Shown here piece by piece: positions 25,867-33,009 of a stretch of DNA of 33,165 nucleotides; position 1 is the first letter of the stretch; every line of letters starts with the position of its first letter. The stretch spans positions 1-33,165 of the forward strand of contig PGZT01000008.1 of NCBI GenBank assembly GCA_002841455.1, given 5' to 3'. The notes under the pieces are model-generated. The model had not been told where the DNA came from. It did not search any database and was given only the letters and a program-made list of their open reading frames with translations. The position numbers and the translations under genes are program-made. Source of the stretch: Firmicutes bacterium HGW-Firmicutes-21. Its GTDB lineage: Bacteria > Bacillota > Clostridia > Oscillospirales > CAG-382.

Positions 25867-26691
25867 ATGAGCTTTGATTGTGAAATTGTTGGGAAAATAG
25901 GTTCCATGGCTCTTATTAATCATGAAATAAACGAGCTGGATTATAATACTTTCAGCAGAATAGGTAAATATCTCAGTCCCGGATGCGTATGGATAAGTTC
26001 GGGAGCTGTGGAGATCGGTAAAATAGATTATTACAAGAGGAATAACTGTGCCATTGTGCCGGAGGATGATATTGCCAAATCATTATACGCTTCACAAGGT
26101 CAGTGTATTTTAATCGAGAATTACAGACATTTTATAAAGCCGGAATATTCGGTCAGACAAATACTGCTTGAGCATAACCATTTCAATGACGAAAACAAAA
26201 GGGAATATATAAAGAAATTATTATTACGGTCAATCGAACAAAAAGCGATACCTATTATAAACTATAATGACTCCGTCAGTAATTACGAAATAATGAAAAT
26301 GGAGCTAAACAGAATACGGAACAAAAACGAGTCGGCTGTGGAGTGTATAGACAATGACGAAACCGCCTCTCAGATTTCGGTTTTATTAAAGTCAAAATAC
26401 TTGTTGATTATGACATCCGCCGACGGCTTGCTAAAAAATCCTGATGACCCTTCCTCTTTGATTGAAAGAGTGGAGGGAAAAGACGCATATGAGCTGACGG
26501 AAAACATTAACGGTCTTTTTCATCATTGCAACGGAACAAGCCGCAAGGGGTCAAACGGAATGCTGGCAAAGCTGCAGTATATAAAGGAACCGGTTAAGAA
26601 CGGTACGATTGTAATAATCGGCAGTCCGAAATATACCATTCCGGATTTGATTAAAGGAACTGTAAGACGAACTGTTATTTCAGTGCGGTAA
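25867..26691 (+). CDS. Divergent glutamate 5-kinase-like amino acid kinase
   Basis: A 274-residue amino-acid-kinase-fold protein. VGKIGSMALI replaces the usual KIGSSSL, SSGAVEIG matches the SSGAV motif, PIINYNDSVSNYE matches the PIINENDTVS block, MTSADGLLKNPDD matches TDVDGL, and SRKGSNGMLAKLQ replaces GTGGMxTKL. ProB phosphorylates glutamate to gamma-glutamyl phosphate, the substrate of ProA encoded 50 bases downstream. Context and motifs therefore agree on the first step of proline synthesis. It lacks a PUA domain and is unusually divergent. The start ATG 25867 has GAGGGA upstream. Confidence in fold is high, in ProB activity moderate. Confidence 0.8.
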   Translation: MSFDCEIVGKIGSMALINHEINELDYNTFSRIGKYLSPGCVWISSGAVEIGKIDYYKRNNCAIVPEDDIAKSLYASQGQCILIENYRHFIKPEYSVRQILLEHNHFNDENKREYIKKLLLRSIEQKAIPIINYNDSVSNYEIMKMELNRIRNKNESAVECIDNDETASQISVLLKSKYLLIMTSADGLLKNPDDPSSLIERVEGKDAYELTENINGLFHHCNGTSRKGSNGMLAKLQYIKEPVKNGTIVIIGSPKYTIPDLIKGTVRRTVISVR

Positions 26692-26741
26692 ACAAAACAG
26701 ACGGTGATTTTTATCAATTAAAACAGAAAGGATATAAATAT

Positions 26742-27971
26742 ATGCTTAAAAACAAATGCTTAAAGGCAAAAGAAGCGTTTGCCGTACTGTCCTCGTCAAC
26801 CGGACAGGTGCGTAACAGAGCGATAGCTCTTATGGCGGAGTCTCTTGAAGCCGAATACGAATATATTCTAACCGAAAACGAAAAGGATATTGCGGATGCG
26901 GCTCTAAAAAGGCTGTCCGATGCCATGACCGACAGGTTAAGGCTGACAAAGGAGCGTATTTTTGCTATCTCGGCTTCCCTTAGGAAGGTATGTATGCTCC
27001 CCGACCCGTTGGGCAAGGGCACGGTTTTTACCCATCTGAACGGGCTAACCATACAAAAGGTACAGGTTCCGCTTGGACTTATCGCCATAATATACGAATC
27101 CCGTCCGAATGTAACCGTCGATGCCGCCGCACTCTGCATTAAATCGGGTAACACGGTGATATTGCGGGGTGGCAGCGAGGCAATAAACTCAAATATCGCA
27201 TTAGCGAGGGTATTACGGAACGCACTTTCCGCCTCCGATCTCCCTGCCGACTGTATTCAGATTGTGGAGGATACCTCAAGGGAGACCGCAACCGAGCTTA
27301 TGAAGCTGAACGGTTATATTGACCTGCTTATTCCGAGAGGCGGTAAATCGCTTATACAGGCTGTCGTTGCCAACTCCACCATCCCTGTTATAGAGACGGG
27401 AGAGGGTAACTGTCATATTTATGTTGATGAGAGTGCGGATACCGAAATGGCTCTCAATATAATAAATAATGCAAAGACCTCCCGCCCTTCTGTTTGCAAT
27501 GCTGCGGAGAGCCTGCTGCTTCACCGCTCCGTCGCCGCCACACTGCTCCCGCTTATAAAAGCACGGATGCCGAAGGTAGAGCTTAGAGGATGTGCGGAGA
27601 CTCTTAAAATATTGCCGGATATTACCGCCGCAACCGATGAGGATTTCTACACCGAGTATCTCGACTATATTATGTCGGTCAAGATAGTTGCGGATGTTAA
27701 GGAAGCGGTAACTCATATAAACGAGTACAACACCAAGCATTCGGATGCTATTATTACCAAGAACCCCGACGCCGCAGAATATTTTACGGTGAATGTGGAT
27801 GCCGCCGCCGTTTATGTCAATGCCTCCACCCGTTTTACCGACGGCGAGGAGTTCGGATTCGGTGCCGAAATCGGTATTTCCACGCAAAAGCTGCACGCAA
27901 GAGGACCGATGGGGCTTGACGAGCTCACAACGATAAAATACAAGGTTATCGGCAACGGACAAATCAGATAA
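26742..27971 (+). CDS. proA: Gamma-glutamyl phosphate reductase
   Basis: A 409-residue enzyme reducing gamma-glutamyl phosphate with NADPH to glutamate-5-semialdehyde, the second step of proline synthesis. VPLGLIAIIYESRPNVT (about 107-123), ILRGGSEAINSN, and the catalytic cysteine in SRPSVCNAAE mark the family; the C-terminal GFGAEIGISTQKLHARGPMG is canonical. Length is typical. ATG 26742 has AAAGGATAT upstream. It follows the kinase and precedes the M24 peptidase by 23 bases, so the three form an operon. No proC is present. Confidence 0.95.
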   Translation: MLKNKCLKAKEAFAVLSSSTGQVRNRAIALMAESLEAEYEYILTENEKDIADAALKRLSDAMTDRLRLTKERIFAISASLRKVCMLPDPLGKGTVFTHLNGLTIQKVQVPLGLIAIIYESRPNVTVDAAALCIKSGNTVILRGGSEAINSNIALARVLRNALSASDLPADCIQIVEDTSRETATELMKLNGYIDLLIPRGGKSLIQAVVANSTIPVIETGEGNCHIYVDESADTEMALNIINNAKTSRPSVCNAAESLLLHRSVAATLLPLIKARMPKVELRGCAETLKILPDITAATDEDFYTEYLDYIMSVKIVADVKEAVTHINEYNTKHSDAIITKNPDAAEYFTVNVDAAAVYVNASTRFTDGEEFGFGAEIGISTQKLHARGPMGLDELTTIKYKVIGNGQIR

Positions 27972-27994
27972 AACAAGGGAGCAAGGACAATAAA

Positions 27995-29197
27995 TTGGAT
28001 ATCCAAACGCTAACAAAAAGGGAGCTGGAAAATAGGATAGCCCGTTTTTCCGGCGAGATGAATAAACGGAATCCCGATTGGGATACCGCTATAATAATCA
28101 GCAGGGTTAACCAGTATTATTTTTTGGGAACTATGCAGGACGGTATGCTGATTATTAAAAAGGACGGCACACTTTATTATTTTGCAAGAAGAAGCTATGA
28201 GCGGGCAATGGATGAGTCTCCGTTCGCCGAAAACGGATATATTTATCCCATGGAGAGCTACCGTGACGCAAAGGCTGTTATAGGAGCCAACCTCGGCAGC
28301 ACCTATATCGAATCGGAGGTTATGACCTGCGCTGTCGCAGACAGGCTCGGAAAGCATTTTACCTTTACCAAAACAGGTTCGCTCGACAGGACTATATTCG
28401 CCGTAAGAGCGGTAAAATCCGATTATGAGCTTGCGGTAATGGAGGAAGCGGGCAGACGACACAATCTCTTGTTGCAGGAGGCTGTTCCCGTACTTTTACA
28501 CGAGGGTATCAGCGAGGCTCTCCTTGCCGGAAAGCTGTATGCCGAGATGATGAGCAGAGGACACCAGGGATTAAACCGCTTTTTTATGTTCCAGACCGAA
28601 ATGGGTATCGGGCAGATTGCATTCGGAGAGAGCTCGTTATACCCCACCGGCTTTGACGGACCGGGCGGCTCGTTCGGTATGTATGCCGCTGTTCCCGTTA
28701 TCGGGAGCTATGACCGAAGGTTAAAAAAAGGCGATACGGTATTTGTGGACATCGGTTTTGGTATGTACGGCTACCACAGCGATAAAACGCAGCTGTATAT
28801 ATACGGCGCAGAGCCATCGGATAAGGTTAAAAACGCACATTCATTATGTATAAGAATACAAAAGGAAGTTGCCTCAAGATTAAAGACAGGAGCTGTTCCG
28901 TCCGAGATTTACCGCATGGTAACCGACGGGTTGACCGAGAAGGAAAAAGAGAATCTGGGCGGCTTCGGCAGCCGAAGGGTTAAATTCCTCGCACACGGCA
29001 TCGGCTTGCAGGTCGACGAATATCCCGTCATTGCCGAAGGGTTTGACGAGCCTCTTGAGACAAATATGCTCTTTGCCATCGAGCCTAAAAAAGGTATTGC
29101 CGGCATCGGAATGGTCGGAGTTGAGGACACCTTCGTTGTAACTCCCGAGGGCGGACGCTGTATTACGGGCGGCTGCAGTGATATAATAATAGTATAA
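27995..29197 (+). CDS. M24-family Xaa-Pro aminopeptidase-like metallopeptidase
   Basis: A 400-residue protein with an N-terminal creatinase-like domain (about 1-150) and a C-terminal pita-bread M24 domain. All five metal ligands are visible: Asp in VFVDIG, Asp in YHSDKTQ, His in AHGIG, Glu in FAIEP and Glu in GVEDTF. Such enzymes release N-terminal residues before proline. Its place after proBA suggests proline recycling from peptides. The start is TTG 27995 with AAGGA seven bases upstream. Whether it is a true prolidase, aminopeptidase P or a relative is not settled. Confidence 0.87.
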   Translation: MDIQTLTKRELENRIARFSGEMNKRNPDWDTAIIISRVNQYYFLGTMQDGMLIIKKDGTLYYFARRSYERAMDESPFAENGYIYPMESYRDAKAVIGANLGSTYIESEVMTCAVADRLGKHFTFTKTGSLDRTIFAVRAVKSDYELAVMEEAGRRHNLLLQEAVPVLLHEGISEALLAGKLYAEMMSRGHQGLNRFFMFQTEMGIGQIAFGESSLYPTGFDGPGGSFGMYAAVPVIGSYDRRLKKGDTVFVDIGFGMYGYHSDKTQLYIYGAEPSDKVKNAHSLCIRIQKEVASRLKTGAVPSEIYRMVTDGLTEKEKENLGGFGSRRVKFLAHGIGLQVDEYPVIAEGFDEPLETNMLFAIEPKKGIAGIGMVGVEDTFVVTPEGGRCITGGCSDIIIV

Positions 29198-29316
29198 AAA
29201 ATTCGTCAAAAAACTCTGTTTGTTTTTTTACAGCAAAAAATCTTATCCGACATTATTTTACTTTGCACCCATTGCGTATCTTCTTCATATTATTACTATT
29301 GAAGGGAGGATATGTA

Positions 29317-29412
29317 ATGGGTTGCTTTGATGGTTTATTTGGCGGCGGCGGCGGTAGCTGTTGCTGGATTATTATTCTCATTGCTATTGTAATTGTTTGC
29401 TGCTGCTGCTAA
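29317..29412 (+). CDS. Tiny Gly/Cys-rich membrane peptide (31 aa)
   Basis: Too short for the ORF track. An excellent ribosome binding site GAAGGGAGG lies 7 bases before the ATG. The peptide starts MGCFDGLFGGGGG, has a hydrophobic run WIIILIAIVIV and ends in four cysteines. The Gly-rich head and single helix recall the YjcZ/YhfH-type small spore or membrane peptides of Firmicutes, but the cysteine tail is unusual. A possible promoter (TTGCGT, 16 bases, TACTAT) lies upstream. The structured RNA begins 22 bases after the stop. Function unknown. Confidence 0.62.
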   Translation: MGCFDGLFGGGGGSCCWIIILIAIVIVCCCC

Positions 29413-29433
29413 GCCGGTAAATGAAACATAGTT

Positions 29434-29695
29434 AAGGAAAGGGATATGCGGCTTTAAACGGTTAATATATGCCGAAAAAGTTCTGCCTACGGTCGTAAAA
29501 CGCCGACTTATCTTTAATGCACTGAGATAACGGGGATTTTCCCAAAAAGCCAACCACCGCAATGGTGTAGGCGATGGGCAACGCTGCTGCGTCTTTTGCG
29601 GAAGCGTCTTCTGCGGAAGCGTGTTCCTATAAAGTGTCTCTTCCTTGGGAAAAGCTACAAAAAACCGCTTACTACTTTGCGTATAAGCGGTTTTT
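29434..29695 (+). ncRNA. Probable structured non-coding RNA (class unknown)
   Basis: The ends pair: AAGGAAAGGGA (29434-29444) with TCTCTTCCTT (29637-29646). Inside, GCCTAC/GTAGGC closes a multibranch region. It contains GTCG/CGAC, TTATCT/AGATAA, GGG/CCC and CACC-GCAA-TGGTG hairpins. Two CTTY-TGCG-GAAG hairpins follow. A terminator with an 11-12-bp stem ends it at 29695. This fills the 413-base gap between the two tiny genes. No 6S, RNase P, SRP, tmRNA or T-box motif was recognised. It may be the 3' part of the peptide transcript or independent. The folding was done by eye. Confidence 0.5.
29660..29695 (+). terminator. Terminator of the structured RNA
   Basis: AAAAACCGCTTA pairs with TAAGCGGTTTTT over 12 bp across a 12-base loop, with the T run built into the stem and followed by CTCTG. 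Confidence 0.8.
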
Positions 29696-29825
29696 CTCTG
29701 TATTTATATCGTTTTTAAGCGTTTTTGGGCTATTATGGTATTACGCATTTGGAACAAAAACGGTTTACTAAAGGTTTATATTGGAAATAATATATAACAT
29801 ATACTCGTAAACGGAGGGATTTAGT

Positions 29826-29924
29826 ATGAATCGTTTCAAAAAGCTGCTCTATTTAATCACCCCCGCTTTAATTATGTCGGCGGTTCTGTTTATTTACTCA
29901 TTTATTGCAAACCAGTTCTTTTAA
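29826..29924 (+). CDS. Small single-helix membrane protein (32 aa)
   Basis: Too short for the track. ACGGAGGGATTTAGT precedes the ATG, a strong ribosome binding site. The peptide has a basic N terminus (MNRFKKLLYL), a single hydrophobic helix (ALIMSAVLFIYSFIA) and ends NQFF. It overlaps the end of the convergent ogg gene by 27 bases. A weak promoter (TTTACT, 17 bases, ATAATA) lies upstream. No family recognised; the ribosome site and clean topology support it being real. Confidence 0.55.
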   Translation: MNRFKKLLYLITPALIMSAVLFIYSFIANQFF

Positions 29925-30743
29925 TATATTCCGCTCGTAATAAAACAGATATTGCTGGGCAATTCCTGCATTTTTCCCAAAGTAATCGGAAGTAAAATCG
30001 GCTCCGTAATGCCTCTCGATAACCCGTTTTACCCATACATCCTTGGGAAACGCCTCATAAAACCCAAAGGCAAACAGCAGCACACAGTCTGCGACCTTAT
30101 CGCCCACTCCCTTTATCTCTGTCAGCTTGTCCTTTGCCGACGGGTAATCAAGCTTGCATATGCTGTCTAAATCAACTATACCGCTCGCAACCTTTTCGGC
30201 GGCATCAACTATGTATTTTGCTCTGAATCCGCTTTTTATAGGTGCAAGCCCTTCTATGCCTGCCGCAGCGACCCTTTCGGCAGGCGGAAAAGAATATACA
30301 CCCTCACAAATCTGTTCACCAAGCAAGGCGCAGAGTGAACCGATTATTTTTTTTATTCTCGGGATATTATTGTTTTGCGAAATAATAAACGAGCAGAGAG
30401 TCTCCCAGCTGTCCTGCCTTAAAATGCGTATGCCTGCGGTTCTCTCGGCAGCTGTTCTGATTCTGCAATCAAAGGACAGCTCCTTTAAAATACAGGCATA
30501 ATCTCTTTCAAGGTCAAAGTACCGCTCCCATTTCTCCTTAAATTCTTCATATGAAACATCGAATAGGGTTATTACATCGGCTTCCTGCTTCAATAACAGC
30601 TCCCTGCCGAATGCAACCCCGCGAAAAAATCCACCGTCCTCCTTTTGAAAACGGAAGCATTGACCGCATTCAAAGGTCTGCTCAAGGTCAAAATTATCGC
30701 ACGAGCTTAATATTATATTATTGTTTTCCGAAATAATTCTCAT
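29898..30743 (-). CDS. ogg: 8-oxoguanine DNA glycosylase/AP lyase
   Basis: A 281-residue HhH-GPD DNA repair enzyme that excises 8-oxoguanine. An N-terminal OGG domain starts MRIISENNNII and contains FDLEQTFECGQCFRF. The helix-hairpin-helix reads LTEIKGVGDKVADCVLLFA, whose lysine is the Schiff-base nucleophile, followed by the essential aspartate in FPKDVWVKR. Length matches bacterial OGG1-type enzymes. The track starts at 30755, four residues earlier, but the family N terminus and the alignment with leader copy 1 favour ATG 30743. It is divergent from the DUF6062-like gene. Confidence 0.88.
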   Translation of the reverse strand: MRIISENNNIILSSCDNFDLEQTFECGQCFRFQKEDGGFFRGVAFGRELLLKQEADVITLFDVSYEEFKEKWERYFDLERDYACILKELSFDCRIRTAAERTAGIRILRQDSWETLCSFIISQNNNIPRIKKIIGSLCALLGEQICEGVYSFPPAERVAAAGIEGLAPIKSGFRAKYIVDAAEKVASGIVDLDSICKLDYPSAKDKLTEIKGVGDKVADCVLLFAFGFYEAFPKDVWVKRVIERHYGADFTSDYFGKNAGIAQQYLFYYERNILKELVCNK

Positions 30744-30895
30744 ATTTATGACCATTTCTTCCCCGGCGTATGCCGAAAAGTATGAAACGCACCTAAAGGC
30801 TGCGTTTCACGATTGTGCCGCTTTGTATGTAATACAAATGGCTGCACCTCTTGCAGCCAAGGCACAAAACCGTATTTGAAAGATTTATCTTTCAG
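30744..30895 (-). promoter_or_regulatory. Structured 5' leader, copy 2 (upstream of ogg)
   Basis: Read on the minus strand: CTGAAAGAT/ATCTTTCA hairpin, ATACGGTTTTGTGCC, an 8-9-bp hairpin GGCTGCA-AGAGG-TGCAGCC, an extra hairpin TTTGTAT/ATACAAA, a closing stem TTGTGCC/GGCACAA, then GTGAAACGCA/TGCGTTTCAT, and CGGC-ATAC-GCCG next to the GGGGAAG ribosome site. Block order and the region up to the ATG match copy 1 at 3413-3503, with compensatory stem changes. About 60 extra bases are present here. Confidence 0.55.
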
Positions 30896-30911
30896 ACTTA
30901 TATACCTGTGC

Positions 30912-30940
30912 TTGCAAATTTCTTCTTTGTCCTGTATAAT
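30912..30940 (+). promoter_or_regulatory. Promoter for the DUF6062-like gene
   Basis: TTGCAA, 17-base spacer, perfect TATAAT, 25 bases before ATG 30966. AAGGAG is the ribosome binding site. Confidence 0.8.
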
Positions 30941-30965
30941 ATAAAACATAAAGGAGTTATATATT

Positions 30966-31661
30966 ATGAAGGAAAAAATATATACCATACCGGTTAACGA
31001 GGCGTTTGAGCAGAGCGAGGGCGGATGTCCGTTTTGCCTTTTATTCAAAAGGCTTGAGGACATTGAGCTTGATCTGATTTTAGGTGCGTCCATGATGGAG
31101 CCGGATATAAGACAAATAACAAATAAAAAGGGTTTTTGCAAAACGCACTTCACAAAAATGTTCAACCTGAAGAACCGTTTAAGCCTTGCTCTTATGCTGG
31201 AGAGTCATCTTGAGGAGTTGAAGGGAGAGCTTAAAACGGGCGGGCTTTTTTCCAAAAATATAGGAGCAAAGTCCGCCGAACGGATAAGCACGCTTGAGAA
31301 GAGCTGCTATGTTTGCGACCGTGTTGAGGAAAAGCTTGAAAAAATGTTTGCCACAGCACTTTATCTGTATTCATCCGAGAGCGAGTTTGTAAGTAAATTC
31401 AACTCGCAGAAAATGTTCTGTCTGCCGCATTACAGGAGACTCCTGGAGACCGCGCAGCGCTCTATGGATAAAAAGAAGTACGAGTCACTTGTCAAGGATG
31501 CCGATAAAATCGTTACCGCTTACCTTGCCGCATTAAAGGAGGATATTTCCTGGTTCTGCAAGAAGTTTGATTACCGTTATGACGGCGAGCCGTGGGGTAA
31601 CGCAAAGAATTCGGTTGAGCGTTCGATACGGTTTTTAAGCGGTCCTACCGATATAGATTAA
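30966..31661 (+). CDS. DUF6062-like cysteine-motif protein
   Basis: A 231-residue soluble protein with cysteine/histidine pairs spaced along its length: CPFC (residues 20-23), GFCKTHF (about 57-63), CYVCDRVE (about 116-123) and FCLPHYRRLLE (about 152-162). The pattern CPFC...FCxxHF...CxxCxxxE...FCLPH suggests two metal-binding sites, zinc or iron. It resembles the clostridial DUF6062 family; function is unknown. ATG 30966 follows AAGGAG, with a strong promoter. It is divergent from ogg and ends at a terminator. Confidence 0.8.
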   Translation: MKEKIYTIPVNEAFEQSEGGCPFCLLFKRLEDIELDLILGASMMEPDIRQITNKKGFCKTHFTKMFNLKNRLSLALMLESHLEELKGELKTGGLFSKNIGAKSAERISTLEKSCYVCDRVEEKLEKMFATALYLYSSESEFVSKFNSQKMFCLPHYRRLLETAQRSMDKKKYESLVKDADKIVTAYLAALKEDISWFCKKFDYRYDGEPWGNAKNSVERSIRFLSGPTDID

Positions 31662-31691
31662 AGAAATTATTTTACTCATTATATATTTCCA

Positions 31692-31716
31692 AAAACCGGC
31701 AGAGATTGCCGGTTTT
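31692..31716. terminator. Terminator
   Basis: AAAACCGGCA pairs with TGCCGGTTTT across GAGAT (10-bp stem) and is followed by TATT. The reverse strand also ends in T-rich sequence, so it could stop tsaD transcripts too. Confidence 0.82.
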
Positions 31717-31740
31717 TATTGACATTATTTGGTGTATAAA

Positions 31741-31896
31741 GGTGGATTTTTGTTTACATAATACACGCTTAATGCACCTGATATAAATTATGGAGTCCAC
31801 ACTTTCCACAAGGTTATCCACCGTTAATGGAGTGTAAAAACATTATATTGGTGGATTATTGTTAAAAAACATATGTTTTCCACAGACTTATCCACA
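31741..31896. other. DnaA-box cluster between convergent genes
   Basis: One perfect TTATCCACA (31888-31896) and near matches TTTTCCACA (31876-31884), TTATCCACC (31814-31822) and CTTTCCACA (31802-31810) lie on the plus strand. Weaker reverse boxes are GGTGGATTA (31850-31858) and GGTGGATTT (31741-31749). The plus-strand boxes form two doublets, each spaced exactly 12 bases start to start. The surrounding DNA is AT-rich. It resembles an origin or DnaA-binding locus, but no dnaA or dnaN is adjacent. Confidence 0.5.
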
Positions 31897-31946
31897 ACAA
31901 GAGCCAAAACATTATGTATTATTGATTACTTAACAAAATTCCGTTT

Positions 31947-32963
31947 TTAAACACTTTTTGTCGCAAAAGCGTTCTGCGATAACGGTGCGGTTACGCCCGA
32001 AATCAGCTCAAAAAAACCCTGTGAAGCTATCATAGCGGCGTTATCTCCGCATAATGAAAGAGGGGGCATAAAGAGACCGACGCCGAAGCTGTCTGCAAGC
32101 TCTCCGACAGCCCGTCTGAGGTGCGTATTAGCCGCTACACCGCCCGCCATAACTATGGGCAGGGTGGAATCCCTCTCCAGCAAAATACGCAGCCTTGAGG
32201 TTATGGTGCGTACCAGAGCATCCGTATATGAAGCGGCGATATCCGCTTTGAATGCTTCGTCAGGTTCTACACCCTTGTTTTTTTCTGTATGGTTATGAAC
32301 GAGGTTAATTACGGCGGTCTTCAGTCCCGAGAACGAAAAATCATATTCGGCGTTATCAACACTGCTGACGGTGAATTTAACCGCCGTTTTATCGCCCTTC
32401 GATGCCATTCTGTCCATGGAAACTCCGCCCGGGTATGGAAGCCCCAGAACGCGAGCCGCCTTGTCAAACGCCTCTCCCGCCGCATCATCTCTTGTATGAC
32501 CGATGGATTCGTAATCCGTATATGTCAAAACCTTAAGAAGCGAGGTATGCCCGCCCGAAACCACCAATGCAATAAACGGAGGCTCAAGCTCTTTAAAGGC
32601 AAGGAAGTTAGCCGCAACATGCCCTCTTATATGATGTACGGGAACCAACGGTATCCCGGAGGCGAAGGATAAACCCTTTGCGAACGAAAGTCCGGTCAGC
32701 AGCGCTCCTATCAGACCGGGCGAATAGGTAACCGCAATCGCTCCTATATCCGAAAGGGTAACCGATGCCTTGTCAAGAGCCTTCTCCACCACTCCGTAGA
32801 TAGCTTCCGTATGTGCTCGGGAGGCTATCTCGGGTACAACCCCTCCGTATAAGGAATGGATATCGACCTGAGAAGCAATTATATTTGAGAGCAGCTCCCT
32901 GCCGTCCTTAACCACCGCGGCGGCGGTTTCGTCGCAGGATGTCTCTATACCTAATACCAACAT
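31947..32963 (-). CDS. tsaD: tRNA threonylcarbamoyladenosine transferase TsaD
   Basis: A 338-residue enzyme that transfers the threonylcarbamoyl group to A37 of ANN-decoding tRNAs, working with TsaB and TsaE. GIETSCDETAAAVV begins the protein, the metal-binding HHIRGH is at about 110-115, then VSGGHTSL, DDAAGEAFDKAARVLGLPYPGG, ANTHLR and CGDNAAMIA. Length is typical. ATG 32963 has GGGAGAT upstream. rimI precedes it by 46 bases on the same strand, the common tsaB-rimI-tsaD arrangement. Confidence 0.95.
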   Translation of the reverse strand: MLVLGIETSCDETAAAVVKDGRELLSNIIASQVDIHSLYGGVVPEIASRAHTEAIYGVVEKALDKASVTLSDIGAIAVTYSPGLIGALLTGLSFAKGLSFASGIPLVPVHHIRGHVAANFLAFKELEPPFIALVVSGGHTSLLKVLTYTDYESIGHTRDDAAGEAFDKAARVLGLPYPGGVSMDRMASKGDKTAVKFTVSSVDNAEYDFSFSGLKTAVINLVHNHTEKNKGVEPDEAFKADIAASYTDALVRTITSRLRILLERDSTLPIVMAGGVAANTHLRRAVGELADSFGVGLFMPPLSLCGDNAAMIASQGFFELISGVTAPLSQNAFATKSV

Positions 32964-33009
32964 ATTGTTTTATCTCCCAATACCTTTGTAATTATCACTG
33001 ACAGAAAAC

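Noticed and set aside
29434-29695. 6S RNA, RNase P, SRP RNA, tmRNA or T-box identity for the structured RNA
   Set aside because: The closed stem recalls 6S, but none of the diagnostic motifs of these classes (such as GAGGAAAGUC of RNase P, GGAAG..AGC of SRP or the T-box GGUGG) could be found, so no class is assigned.
29574-29771. 65-residue ORF MGNAAASFAEASS...
   Set aside because: It runs through the two UGCG hairpins and the terminator of the structured RNA, lacks a ribosome binding site and shows no family resemblance.
31741-31896. Calling the DnaA-box cluster the chromosomal origin
   Set aside because: No dnaA, dnaN or rpmH nearby and the flanking genes converge; the data only support a DnaA-box cluster.
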